Shown: positions 10,647 to 23,090, counted from the stretch's first letter. The stretch is DNA of 64,000 nt from Craterostigma plantagineum (GCA_027422505.1 JAPQWV010000051.1:4307501-4371500); one strand, 5' to 3'. Notes: generated from the sequence alone by a model not told the origin. Made by a program: numbers and translations.

Positions 10647-12764
10647 AGTAGCTCGGGAGGCCCACTCCCCACATCTCAATCATATAGTGCGCCTTATTCC
10701 TAACCTCAACTCATACCATTCGACAACCATCACTCGGTCATAAACTACCCCACTCATCAACACTATACAATGTCACCGTGACTACGCACGATTCTCTCCC
10801 CTCGTAACACGTGTATGCAAATGTCATGCAAGTAAAATGCAATACATAAAAATGCAAATATTCATATCACGTATCGGCCCGAGGTATCAGCTTGGCCCGA
10901 TACGAAAACTATCGTACGCTAAATAATCGGGCCCAAAGGCCGCATTCCGATTACTCGGCCCGAAACCTTACTCATCGATCTCTCCCCGAAATTTCACTAA
11001 GTGTTCCCAAAATTTAATCCTTTTCACTTTAATACCCTAATTTCAAAATTGGTCCCTAATTTAATATATTTTAAAATTCTATTATTCAACTTTCAAAATA
11101 TCACTTAAGTTTCTAATTTTAAAATATCTTTCTAAATTTTTGCATTTAAAACCCCAAAATTTCATAGTTTTACTTTTAAGGATCCAAACATTTTCCTAAG
11201 TTTCAGATCTGCCCCGAATCTTTAAAAATTTCAGATCTGCCCCGAAAGATTTATATTTCGTTAAAAATCTCCCCTGTTGGAATTTTACATTCTCAGCTCC
11301 CAGATTTAAAACTTTTCAATCTAGTCCCCGAATTTTTGAAAATTACACAAAGGACCCCAATTATTTATTCCGAATTTCAAATCTGCCCCAAAATCTTTAT
11401 ATTTCTTCAAAAATCTCCCCTATCCGGATTTTACATTCTCAGCCACCAGATTTTTGAAACTTTTCAATCTAGTCCCCAAATTTTTTAAAATTACCCAAAG
11501 GACCCCAATTATTTATTCCGAATTTTAAATATGTCCTAAAAACTTTATATTTCTGTAAAAATATCCCCTATTCGGAATTTTACAACACAGACTCCCTGGA
11601 TTTTGTAAAATTTCGATCAAGTTCCAAACTTTTAAAAATAATTATTTTATACGGCTGTTTTGCGACAGTTTTGGATTTCTCAATGATCACAAGGTAAACG
11701 ATGTCCGATGGACCTGAAATTCTAACCACAAATAAAGGACTTGCAAATCTTAATTCTGTTCACAGGAATTTTTAATCTGATGTCTAGATTGTGAGATATG
11801 AATTGTTCGAACCTCTTGGCCGAAATGGATAAAGAAAACCCTAGAAAACCCTAATTCTCCCCAAGTTTTGCTCTATCCTCTTAATCTAAAGTCCTCTATC
11901 CCTATTTCTAAATATACATAGATCTAAAAATACTCAATCTCGTGCTCCCTAAGATAACCAACGAAAAATTCATGCAAGCAAATTATTATTATCACATAAA
12001 CACGAAGAATTCGATGAACAACATGCAAAACACGTAAAATTCACAAATCCTATATTGTTTACGTATGTAGGTGATCTTCACCTACCTTACGTCCGTAGAA
12101 AGCTAAATCATGGAGTTTTTCCGTGTGATCCCGACCCGAGAGCTTCGATCCCGAGCTTTCGGAATTTTTCTTCTCCTCTCCTTCTTCTTTCTTTCCTTTT
12201 TTTTTCTCGGCCTCTCTCCCCTTCTCTTTTCCAATCTCACTTATTTATTTATTTTCTCCACATGTATCTCCATGTGTATTAGGTGTTTTTGGTCTTGATT
12301 TGGTACCATTATAAGGTGTATTGATGGCTTAGATCTTGTCCTTAAGCACTTGGAAATGCATATTATTATTATTATAATTTTTTTTATTTATTTTTTTTCC
12401 TCCCCTCTCTCTCGCTATCTCTCCCCCTTTTCTTCCCTCTCTTGTTGTCTCTTTCTCTTTTCCTTTCTTTAATTAATTAGGTCTTGTCTTTGTGGATAAA
12501 AGTGTGGTATTAGGTTGGATTTGTTTTGTTTGTTTTGTTTGTTTTGTTATTTTTATTCTATTTTGTTTTGCTTTGTTTTGTTTCTTATTCTATTAATTAT
12601 ATATTTGGGCTTTATTTTATTATTTTCGGCCCATTTAAAAATTTAGGTCAAATTGTGAATTTTTTGCCTAATTCATGAAGAAATGGGATCTTGTTCGAAA
12701 ATAAATCTTGTAATTTCGAACTTTATTGAAATAATCCCGTATTAAATTTTTACGGGTATTACAC
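10647..12764 (-). mobile_element. Truncated, diverged LTR of the chromovirus family
   Basis: From CAGTAGCTCGGGAGGCCC onward this follows the order of 14408-16433 and 20850-22873, with many differences. It ends ...TTTTTACGGGTATTACA at 12764, which on the minus strand is the typical LTR start TGTAATACCCGTAAA. The outer 500 bp of the LTR are missing. No primer site or polypurine tract adjoins either end, so it is a truncated or solo LTR. A tandem duplication of about 147 bp occurs at 11237-11560. The 3' end joins directly to copia coding sequence. Confidence 0.75.
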
Positions 12765-13911
12765 GACTAGTTTTCGATACTTAATAAGTCTGGCATCAAA
12801 TGAAAAACTGGAAATGCGTTTGATGGATGTTATCACGGCATGTTTATATGGCTCGTTAGATAGATACATTTATATGAAACTCCCTGAAGGATTTAAATTG
12901 CCTGAAGAATATAGCCATAGTTCTCGTGATCTTTACTCGATCAAACTATGCAGATCCTTTTGCGATTTAAAGCAAGCAAGACGTATATAGTATAATCGCC
13001 TTAGCGAATACCTATTAAAAGAAGGATATAAAAATGATCAAATATGTCATTGTTTATTTATAAAGAGATCATGGTTAAATTTTGTCATCATAGCTGTATA
13101 TGTCGATGACCTTAATCTAATTGAACTCCCAAAGAGCTCCAAACAACGGCTGATTATTTAAAGCAAGAATTTGAAATGAAGGATCTTGTCAAGACAAAAT
13201 TTTGTCTTGGTTTACAAATTGAGCATCTTGATGATGGCGTATCTTGCATCAGTCCGCTTATACTGCAAAAGTGCTTAAACGCTTTTATATGGATAAAGCA
13301 CACCCCTTGAGCAAGCCTATGATAGTGAGATCACTTGATGTGAATAAAGATCCATTTCAACCTCGTGAGAATCACGAAGAACTACTTGGTCCGGAAGTAC
13401 CATATCTAAGTGCAATAGGAGCACTAATGTATCTTGCAAGCCATACCCGTCATGATATATCTTTTGCGGTTAATTTACTAGCAAGGTATTGTTCATCACC
13501 CACACGAAAGCATTGGAATGACATTAAGCATATAATTCGATAAGTTCAAGGTACGATAGATTTTAAGGTCTTTCTATCCTAAATTTGCAAAATCCAATCT
13601 CATAGGCTATGCCGATGCTGGTTATTTGTCTGATCCGCATAATGCTCGGTCCCAAATGGGTTATATTTTCACATGTGGTGGTACGGCTATTTCTTGGCGC
13701 TCAGTGAAACAAACTATAGCCGCCACTTCTTCATACCATGCAGAAATTTTGGCAATACACGAAGCAAGTCGGGAGTGTTTTTGGTTGAGATTAGTAATTC
13801 ATCATGTTCGAGGAACATGCTGCTTATATTTAGACAAAGGAGCTCCAACGATATTATTCGAAGATAATGCCGCATGTATCGCTCAATTAAAGGAAGGTTA
13901 CATAAAGGGTG
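12765..13911 (+). pseudogene. Ty1/copia RT and RNase H, first part
   Basis: Translated pieces give RT (LEMRLMDVITACLYGSLD, a degenerate LKQA box and the catalytic YVDD near 13090). Then comes the connection (13244-13543, with ALMYLASHTRHDISFAVNLL) and RNase H (13626-13911, YADAGYLSDPHNARSQMGYIF, ISWRSVKQ, and EDNAACIAQLKEGYIKG). Several stops and frame changes disable it. The 5' part is cut off by the LTR ending at 12764. The 3' part is separated by the chromovirus insertion and resumes at 22874. Confidence 0.9.
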
Positions 13912-16433
13912 TGTAACGACCCTACTTCTTAAATACGTATTTCTGGCGGGTTTTACGCAGCGTATGTAGCGGAAAGCCCATTTAATAAAAACTTTTTATT
14001 ACATAATAATATTCAAGTACTAGGCCGAAGCCCAAAAGTCTAAACCCGTAAATAAAAAATGTTTTACAACACAAACATTATTGTATTAGACCGAAGCCCG
14101 AAATATGACTGAAAATACTCCACAGGTCTCGTTCCATGTACTGCCCCGCACTCAAAAGACCGTGGAGTCACCGCCATCAGCCGCCTCACCTACATACGTA
14201 AACCCTGAGCTTTTGCCCAGTAGATGAAAACATGCAATGCAAATGCTCTCACACCCCAATCCCGACATAACTCACAAAATACACGCTCGACTCTTTTCTC
14301 ATATCTCATTTCATCACATCACATCAGGGCCCGAGGCTTAGGTACTAAAGGCAACACGCGCGCGCAGGGGTCCGTAGCTCGGGAGGCCCCACTCCCCACA
14401 AGGGGTCAGTAGCTCGGGAGGCCCCACTCCCTCCATATAAAGTGCGCCTTAGTCCTAACCTCACTCATACAACTCATCTACCATTTCTCATTCATAAACC
14501 ATCTCACTCACTTCTCCGTACAATACTCTCATGACTCCGCACTCCCCTCGTAACACGTGTATGCAAATGCCGTGCAAATAAAAATGCAACATATAACATA
14601 TCCTTTCCTCATTCTATATTACATATCGGCCCGAGGTATCAGCTCGGCCCGATTCCAAGAATCAACACTCAACAAATAATTCGGGCCAAAAGCCCGCGTT
14701 CCGATTTTTAATCGGCCCGAAACCGTAACCATCGAACTCCCTCTCGATCTTATACTAAAAGTTCTAAGTTTAATTCTTTCTACCTCACGACTCTGATTCT
14801 CCATTTAACCCTAGCCGAGATACTTATTATTTATTTGGTACTTGGAAATTTTTCCGAAATTTTATAATTAAACCCCGACCGAAATATTTAATATTTATTT
14901 AATACCTCAGAATTTCCGAAGAATTGCGCAAAGGCCCCAATTGACTTTAATAATAATATTTAGCTAGTTTCCTCGGGAATTCTGAAATCATATAGATCCC
15001 TAACCAAAATTTTATTATTTATTTAATTTCATAAACTTTCGATCTTTATACAATTCACCCCAACCAAATTTTTATAATATTTATTTTTAGTCCGCGAGTT
15101 TCAAAAACTCAATTTTTAACCCCTACCAATTTTTGTAGATTATTTATTTAAGCCCCAAAAATTTCTAAATATTTAATTTTGACCCCAACCAAATTTAATG
15201 ATTATTTATTTAAGCCCCAAAAATTTCTAAATATTTAATTAGTAACCCCAACAAAATTTTTAATCCCCTATTTGGAATTTTACAACACAGACTCCCTGGA
15301 TTTTGTAAAATTTCGATTAAGTCCCAAAATTTTAAAAATAACTATTTTATACGGCTGTTTTGCGACAGTTTCGGATTTCTCAATGATCACAAAGTAAACG
15401 ATGTCCGATGGACCTGAAATTTTAACCACACATAAAGGACTTGCAAATATTAATTCTTTCCAAAGGAATTTTTAATCCGAGGTACAGATCGTCAGATATG
15501 AATTTTTGAACCTCTTGGCCGAAATGGATAAAGAAAACCCTAAAAACCCTAATTCTCCCTAGTTTTGCTCTATCCTCTTAATCTAAAGTCCTCTATCCCT
15601 ATTTCCAAATATTCATAGTTCTAAAATTTCTCAATCTCATGCTCCCTAAGCTAACCAACGAAAAATTCATGTAAGCAAATTATCACGTAAACACGAAGAA
15701 TTCGATGAATAACATGCAATACACGTAAAATTCACAAATACTAATATTGCTTACGTATGTAGGTGATCTTCACCTACCTTACGTCCGTAGAGACTACGTT
15801 ACGGTTATTTTTTACTTGATCCCGACCCACGAACGTCAATCCCGAGCTCCTCCACGTGTTCGCGGTTTTTTTTTTCCTCCCTTTTTTTTCCTTCCCTTCT
15901 TTCTCCCTTTTTCTTTCTTTCCCTCTCTCCCCTCTCTCTCAGCCTCTCCCTCTCTTTTCCTCTCTCCTCCTAACTCTTCCTCTCTTCCTCTATTTATAGA
16001 TGTCCTCATGGAGTATTAGGTGATTAGGTTTTGATTTTAGATATTTAGTTTGTTTTTTTTTTTTATTTTACATTAGGTGATTAGGTTTTGTTTTTAGAGG
16101 ACTAGGCTTTGGTGTGTTGTTTAGGTGATGATGAGGCCATTTTAATTATATATTATTATTATTATTATTTCAAATTATTTATTTATTTGGGCTTTCACTT
16201 CTTGTTTTTGGCCCAATTAAATTTTATTAAAGGACCCAACTCCAAACCTTTTATTTTGGGCCATTATTTTCTTCATTTGGCCCATAAATAAATTTTCGGT
16301 CCATTTAAATTTTTCGGGCCCAATTGTAAATTTTGGGCTCGTTTCGAAAAGAAATCGTTTCCTGTTAGAAATTCGATTCCGTACATTTCGAATATTATTG
16401 AAGTAATCCTGTATAAATTTTACGGGCATTACA

Positions 16434-16447
16434 TCCTCCCCCCCTAT
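16434..16447 (-). other. Polypurine tract of the chromovirus
   Basis: The minus strand reads ATAGGGGGGGAGGA immediately before the 3' LTR start TGTAATGCCCG. This is the plus-strand primer position. Confidence 0.8.
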
Positions 16448-16459
16448 GAGAATTTCGTC

Positions 16460-17772
16460 CCCGAAATTACAGTATGGGAAATAACTTGGGGTACTTCTCT
16501 CTCATTTCGTCTTCTCGTTCCCAAATGGTTTCTTCCAATACTTGGTTCTGTCACAAGACCCTTTACGAGGGGTATATTATTATTTCGAGGCATTTCACCT
16601 CGTACATCAAAATTTCCACCGGCCTCTCTCCATAGCTCAAGTCCGGCTTCAATTGTTGATGAAATGATTTGCCCTGCACTACATGGCTCGGGTCTAGGAC
16701 GTACTTCCATAATGTAGACACATGGAAGACATCATGGATTTGTGCGAGCTATGTGGACAACTCGAATTGGTACGTCACTTCTCCAACTCGTTTCACAATT
16801 ATGAAAGGTCCGATATATCTCAGAATCAACTTCCCTTTCTTTCCGAAACGTTTTACGCCTTTCATTGGCGAAATTTTCAGAAAGGCTTGATCGCGCTGTT
16901 TGAATTCCAACGGCCTTCGTCTTTTGACTGTGTAAATTTTCTGACGACTTTAGGCCGTTTGCATCCTTTCCCTGGAATTTCACAGCTTCAGTCATTTCAC
17001 GAACCATTTCGGGACCTAACAACGCATTCTCGCCAATTTCATCCCAATGAACTGGGGATCAACATTTACGCCTGTATAAGGCTTCGTAAGGCATCACCCC
17101 GATCGTGGCTTGATAGCTGTTGTTATAGAAAAACTCGATCAGTGGGAGGTATTTGCTCTAACTTCCCCGGAAATTCAGAATGCACGCTCTCAACATATCT
17201 TCAAGCGCCTGAATTGCTCTTTCAGACTGTTCGTCCGTCTGAGTGTGATATGCGGTACGGAAAGACAGTTTTGTCCTCATGGCATTTTATAAGCTCCCCC
17301 AGGATTGGGATAGAAACCTCGAATCCCGATCCGAGACAATTGAAATTGGGATCCCATGGAGTCTCACAATTTCTTGTATGTACAGCTCTGCGTACTTCTC
17401 CATGGAATAGGTTTAATTGATTGGCAAGAAATGGGCTGATTTAGTCAATCTGTCGACGATTACCCAAATTGCATCATGACCCTTTTCGATTTTTTTTAAT
17501 AACCCGACGACGAAGTCCATAGTGATATGGTCCCAGTTCCACTCGAGAGTCGTCAAAGTTTGCAACATTTTCGCAGGCCTTTGATGTTCTGCCTTAATTT
17601 GTTGGCATGTGAAGCACCGTTGTACAAAGGCAACTATATCTTTCTTCATTCTTGGCCACCAATAGTTCATTCGTAAATCTCGATACGTTTTTATTGTTAT
17701 GGGATGTATCGAGTAGTTTGTCGTATGCGCCTCCGTCATTACAGTTCGACTAATCTCTTCATTGGGTGGCAC
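16460..17772 (-). pseudogene. Chromovirus integrase with chromodomain tail, broken
   Basis: Starting at 17772 the minus strand gives the H2C2 zinc finger (MTEAHTTNYSIHPI... RCFTCQQIK) and the core start (WNWDHITMDFVVGLL). Other frames continue with [34 protein letters not shown] and the conserved YNNSYQATIGVMPYEAL. The end (ETIWEREDEMREKYPKLF, stop near 16465) is the chromodomain-like tail of Tekay/Del-type elements. At least four stops or frame changes are present, so no enzyme can be made. Confidence 0.88.
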
Positions 17773-17925
17773 ATATAAATGACCCTGGGATTGTATGATT
17801 TCGTCGTCTCGAAATTCGAACTGCGACGGAACATTCCCGCCTTGTTTCGCCTGGATTTTCTTTTAGATATAGTTTATCTTTCTTTTGTGCCTCAACGATT
17901 TGTTCTAACAGCGTTGGTTTCAAAG

Positions 17926-18483
17926 TCAATGCTGCCAGCTTCGTTTTGATCTCCCGAAGTTGATTATTTTCACTCCGAGTTGACACATGTATGTATTTAC
18001 TGATTTATGGCTAAAAGCATCTACAACTACGGTCGTTTTGCCTGAGTGATTATTTATCGCACAGTCGTAGTGTTTTACTAACTCGAGCCCTCGCCTTGGC
18101 CTCATGTTTAACTTCTTCTGCATGAAGAAGTAGTTTAGACTTTTGTGATCCGTAAAGAATTTCACATCGTTCCTCATACAGATAGTGTCGCCAGATTTGT
18201 TTTTATTATTTTTTTTTTAGGGCAAACACCACGGCTGCGAGTTCCAGATCATGTGTGGGATAATTCATCTCGTACGGTTTGAGTTGTGGAAGGTTTATGC
18301 ATTCACCTTTCCATTCTGTATCGACACGCATCTCCAAGCCATTCTTTTAGAGGTGTCATTGTATACCGAGAATCCTTCGGTACCAGAGGGGATTGCAAGA
18401 ACAGGAGATGTTGTCAGCCATTTCTTCAACTCCTGGAAACTCTCTTCACAAGCTTCCGTCCACTTAATTGGAACGTTCTTCAT
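17926..18483 (-). pseudogene. Chromovirus RT connection and RNase H, broken
   Basis: Frames read IKWTEACEESFQELKKWLTT (RT connection, 18483 down) and then FFTDHKSLNYFFMQKKLNMR and HYDCAINNHSGKTTVVVDA (RNase H, 18177 down). The first RNase H Asp region is poor, and several stops occur. Homology ends abruptly at about 18487. No RT palm or fingers, protease or gag is found between there and the primer site at 20338. Confidence 0.85.
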
Positions 18484-19333
18484 AAGTTAAGTCTAGCTTT
18501 CTTCACCGTTATTGTCATGATGAGTAGCTGTCGTTGGATCTAAGAGGGCGCGCGATCAAATGGCCATGATTTGAAAACTAAAGATTTAATTATGTTCGTA
18601 GGATATCGCGCGAAGAGGTCAACGGCTGAAATGCTTAGGAAGTGAATGAAGAGGTTAGTGAATTATGAGCGTCGGATCAAAGATCGGATGGATGATAGTG
18701 AAGGTGCTATTTCACTTATAGAGTCGCTTGCGATTCTTGCTCTAACACGCGGAAATGTAAGACCACGTGGCGACTTGTGGAGTGTTCGATCGGATAAAAT
18801 GCGCGGTGAAGATAGATCGCCGACTCTCACTTAAAACATGATTTCTGGTTTATCAAATTTCCCAGCACTTTCTCGAGCATGTAACTCCTTTTAGAGCGAA
18901 AATCACCGTGAGGTGAAAACACAAGAGTTGTAGAAGGGATAGAGATCTGTAACTTTCGTGTTGTGATCAATAAGAAAGAAAGCTCGGTTGATGCGTGGAC
19001 ATAGGCTGAAGTTCAGCAGTGTTTGTTCTTTAGCTCGCCGTATTTTTTTTTATTGATGCAACAGCGTAGTCTAAGCTGTGCATGTAATTACATCATTGAT
19101 TTAGACGTGAGCACAATTTCTTTGTCATAATGGACATCAACATCTTTCCTCGAGATTTTGGATTGGATTTTTGTGATAATAGTCAATGTGATTTTCTTCC
19201 TGCGCGTGATCTCTCAAATCGAGATTACGACGTTCGAAGAAAAATTTGATCTCGAAATTTATGAAGTTTATCTTTATAGAGCGTTCGAAGAAAACTAGAA
19301 ATTAGTGCTGCTTATCCTTCGCTTCACTCACGC

Positions 19334-19343
19334 CTATAAATAG
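19334..19343 (+). promoter_or_regulatory. TATA box inside the chromovirus cargo
   Basis: CTATAAATAG stands 64 bp upstream of the ATG of a 55-codon ORF. The leader between them (ACAAGACAATTCTCTCCCAC...) is CA/CT-rich like plant 5' leaders. It points opposite to the element's own transcription. Confidence 0.45.
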
Positions 19344-19406
19344 GTACTCGATGCGCATTATTTTGCACCACAAGACAATTCTCTCCCACATCATTTAATC
19401 TTCGCA

Positions 19407-19574
19407 ATGTATAATCTTGGAGGAAATGCGGATCATGAGGATGTTCCTCAGGAACCTTTTTGGAGGGAAAATCTCGAAAAGCTTAAATTTGAGTTATTCC
19501 TTCTTTTGGGATTGCTCTTCGCTGCAATCGCCATTTTTGTGATGTGGGTTGCCACCCACTGCACTTGCATTTAA
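19407..19574 (+). CDS. Hypothetical 55-residue single-span membrane protein
   Basis: The ORF begins at ATG 19407, 64 bp after a TATA box, and ends TAA at 19572-19574. The N-terminal 30 residues are polar and acidic (MYNLGGNADHEDVPQ...). Then comes a clear hydrophobic segment (FLLLGLLFAAIAIFVMWVA) and a short Cys-containing tail (THCTCI). I do not recognise a family. Short single-span proteins in such compact units occur in some DNA viruses, but chance cannot be excluded at this length. It is not related to gag or pol. Confidence 0.35.
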   Translation: MYNLGGNADHEDVPQEPFWRENLEKLKFELFLLLGLLFAAIAIFVMWVATHCTCI

Positions 19575-20337
19575 TTTGTGAAAGTTTAAGTCATGGGAAG
19601 CCGCATCTTGTTCAGCATATTGGAAGAAGACGCCGGCAAAACTTCCCAAACGTCGTCGATGTTTTATCTTATATGTTTTTTTTTTATTCGAGCTGTAATA
19701 TGATTTTCAGTGTAATCGTTATGCATCGACTCTATCATGTTTTCTCTACGTCCTCGTCTCTCTTCCTAAATTTCTACAAATAACCCACGCTTCTCTACGT
19801 CCTCGTCTCATTTTCAAAATTGTATACAAGCCCCGTATTTTAAAAATTTTATATCGTTCGACTCTCTTTCCTTTCGCCGTTTATTTATTTTAACTTCCCG
19901 AATTTCAGCTTGGTCCAATTCGGTGAAGCCCAAATTGACAAAGCCCAGATTTTGAAAAAGGCCCAAAATTTAAATTTCGCCGAATTTTCAAATTAACCCG
20001 AATTTTTACCCGAATTTCAAAGCAACCCCAAATTCGATCGAAGGTCCAAATTTTATTTTTATTTTTATTTTTATTTTTATTTTTATTTTTTTTTATTTTT
20101 TTTCATTCTCTACCTACCTTAGTTTAACCGATATTCGCCTACCAATCTAAGTGCAAAAGTACGAAATTTCTAACTTTCGAACACATCAAGGAGTACATAA
20201 AATTACCCAAATATTCACGTAAAGCATATACCACAGAATCATAAATCACATAATTACGTATTAAACTTACAGGCGTAGGCTGATTCTCCAGGCTTTTGAG
20301 CGGCAGTACATGGACAGTCTACAGAACCTAAAACCTA

Positions 20338-20351
20338 GCGCTCTGATACCA
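20338..20351 (-). other. Primer binding site of the chromovirus
   Basis: The minus strand reads TGGTATCAGAGCGC, two bases after the 5' LTR end (…GTTACA, 20354). It matches the 3' end of initiator Met tRNA in the usual way. Confidence 0.88.
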
Positions 20352-22873
20352 CCTGTAACGACCCTACTTCTTAAATACGTATTTCTGGCGGGTTTTACGC
20401 AGCGTATGTAGCGGAAAGCCCATTTAATAAAAACTTTTTATTACATAATAATATTCAAGTACTAGGCCGAAGCCCAAAAGTCTAAACCCGTAAATAAAAA
20501 ATGTTTTACAACACAAACATTATTGTATTAGACCGAAGCCCGAAATATGACTGAAAATACTCCACAGGTCTCGTTCCATGTACTGCCCCGCACTCAAAAG
20601 ACCGTGGAGTCACCGCCATCAGCCGCCTCACCTACATACGTAAACCCTGAGCTTTTGCCCAGTAGATGAAAACATGCAATGCAAATGCTCTCACACCCCA
20701 ATCCCGACATAACTCACAAAATACACGCTCGACTCTTTTCTCATATCTCATTTCATCACATCACATCAGGGCCCGAGGCTTAGGTACTAAAGGCAACACG
20801 CGCGCGCAGGGGTCCGTAGCTCGGGAGGCCCCACTCCCCACAAGGGGTCAGTAGCTCGGGAGGCCCCACTCCCTCCATATAAAGTGCGCCTTAGTCCTAA
20901 CCTCACTCATACAACTCATCTACCATTTCTCATTCATAAACCATCTCACTCACTTCTCCGTACAATACTCTCATGACTCCGCACTCCCCTCGTAACACGT
21001 GTATGCAAATGCCGTGCAAATAAAAATGCAACATATAACATATCCTTTCCACATTCTATATTACATATCGGCCCGAGGTATCAGCTCGGCCCGATTCCAA
21101 GAATCAACACTCAACAAATAATTCGGGCCAAAAGCCCGCGTTCCGATTTTTAATCGGCCCGAAACCGTAACCATCGAACTCCCTCTCGATCTTATACTAA
21201 AAGTTCTAAGTTTAATTCTTTCTACCTCACGACTCTGATTCTCCATTTAACCCTAGCCGAGATACTTATTATTTATTTGGTACTTGGAAATTTTTCCGAA
21301 ATTTTATAATTAAACCCCGACCGAAATATTTAATATTTATTTAATACCTCAGAATTTCCGAAGAATTGCGCAAAGGCCCCAATTGACTTTAATAATAATA
21401 TTTAGCTAGTTCCTCGGGAATTCTGAAATCATATAGATCCCTAACCAAAATTTTATTATTTATTTAATTTCATAAACTTTCGATCTTTATACAATTCACC
21501 CCAACCAAATTTTTATAATATTTATTTTTAGTCCGCGAGTTTCAAAAACTCAATTTTTAACCCCTACCAATTTTTGTAGATTATTTATTTAAGCCCCAAA
21601 AATTTCTAAATATTTAATTTTGACCCCAACCAAATTTAATGATTATTTATTTAAGCCCCAAAAATTTCTAAATATTTAATTAGTAACCCCAACAAAATTT
21701 TTAATCCCCTATTTGGAATTTTACAACACAGACTCCCTGGATTTTGTAAAATTTCGATTAAGTCCCAAAATTTTAAAATAACTATTTTATACGGCTGTTT
21801 TGCGACAGTTTCGGATTTCTCAATGATCACAAAGTAAACGATGTCCGATGGACCTGAAATTTTAACCACACATAAAGGACTTGCAAATATTAATTCTTTC
21901 CAAAGGAATTTTTAATCCGAGGTACAGATCGTCAGATATGAATTTTTGAACCTCTTGGCCGAAATGGATAAAGAAAACCCTAAAAACCCTAATTCTCCCC
22001 TAGTTTTGCTCTATCCTCTTAATCTAAAGTCCTCTATCCCTATTTCCAAATATTCATAGTTCTAAAATTTCTCAATCTCATGCTCCCTAAGCTAACCAAC
22101 GAAAAATTCATGTAAGCAAATTATCACGTAAACACGAAGAATTCGATGAATAACATGCAATACACGTAAAATTCACAAATACTAATATTGCTTACGTATG
22201 TAGGTGATCTTCACCTACCTTACGTCCGTAGAGACTACGTTACGGTTATTTTTTACTTGATCCCGACCCACGAACGTCAATCACGAGCTCCTCCACGTGT
22301 TCGCGGTTTTTTTTTTTTTCCTCCCTTTTTTTTCCTTCCCTTCTTTCTCCCTTTTTCTTTCTTTCCCTCTCTCCCCTCTCTCTCAGCCTCTCCCTCTCTT
22401 TTCTCTCTCCTCCTAACTCTTCCTCTCTTCCTCTATTTTATAGATGTCCTCATGGAGTATTAGGTGATTAGGTTTTGATTTTAGATATTTAGTTTGTTTT
22501 TTTTTTTATTTTACATTAGGTGATTAGGTTTTGTTTTTAGAGGACTAGGCTTTGGTGTGTTGTTTAGGTGATGATGAGGCCATTTTAATTATATATTATT
22601 ATTATTATTTCAAATTATTTATTTATTTGGGCTTTCACTTCTTGTTTTTGGCCCAATTAAATTTTATTAAAGGACCCAACTCCAAACCTTTTATTTTGGG
22701 CCATTATTTTCTTCATTTGGCCCATAAATAAATTTTCGGTCCATTTAAATTTTTCGGGCCCAATTGTAAATTTTGGGCTCGTTTCGAAAAGAAATCGTTT
22801 CCTGTTAGAAATTCGATTCCGTACATTTCGAATATTATTGAAGTAATCCTGTATAAATTTTACGGGCATTACA

Positions 22874-23090
22874 GGGTGACCGGACGAAACATATCTCACC
22901 AAAGTTCTTTTTCATTCACGATCTTTAAAAGAATGGTGAAATTATCGTTCAACAATTCGTTCATGTGACAATCTAGCGGATTTGTTGACGAAATCACTGC
23001 CGACTTCAACATTTGAAAAGCTGGTTTATAAAATTGGAATGTGTCGAATGATGAATATCAAATGATGTACTCAAGAGGGGGAGAAATATA
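22874..23090 (+). pseudogene. Ty1/copia RNase H, second part, and polypurine tract
   Basis: Directly after the GGGTG duplication the frame resumes with the end of copia RNase H: RTKHISPKFFF, then a decayed stretch matching VQQ...DNLADLFTK and STFEKLVYKIGM. Removing 13912-22878 joins it to 13911 in one piece (…KEGYIKG|DRTKHI). The polypurine tract AAGAGGGGGAGA is at 23073-23084, just before the 3' LTR. Confidence 0.88.

Larger units (their letters stand above)
18488..19800. other. Non-retroviral DNA occupying the gag-RT position
   Basis: About 1.3 kb without similarity to retrotransposon proteins in either strand. It replaces gag, protease and most of RT. On the plus strand, antisense to the element, it holds a 62-codon frame (18646-18834), a 39-codon frame starting at 19130 and a TATA-led 55-codon ORF (19407-19574). 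It also has a repeated CTCTACGTCCTCGTCTC (19745 and 19794). 19820-20337 returns to CCCCAAATTT-type sequence like the LTR family and may be original leader. The origin of the insert is unknown to me. Confidence 0.5.
13912..22873 (-). mobile_element. Complete-LTR chromovirus (Ty3/gypsy, Tekay/Del-like), internally deleted
   Basis: Two near-identical LTRs (13912-16433, 2522 bp; 20354-22873, 2520 bp) start TGTAACGACC and end GGGCATTACA as read on the plus strand. A perfect target duplication GGGTG flanks the element (13907-13911 and 22874-22878). The primer site adjoins the right LTR and the polypurine tract adjoins the left one, so the element reads on the minus strand. The internal region is only 3.9 kb: integrase and RNase H remain, while gag, protease and RT are gone. 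The few LTR differences (single bases and short T or C runs) point to a recent insertion. A minus-strand TATA box (CTATAAATAG) is at 15990-15999. Confidence 0.93.

Noticed and set aside
14224..14412. Identical 62-codon frame also at 20666-20854
   Set aside because: It is duplicated only because it lies in both LTRs of one element; no coding evidence.
16722..17420. 232-codon frame on the plus strand
   Set aside because: It is antisense to the chromovirus integrase, whose motifs are clear on the minus strand.
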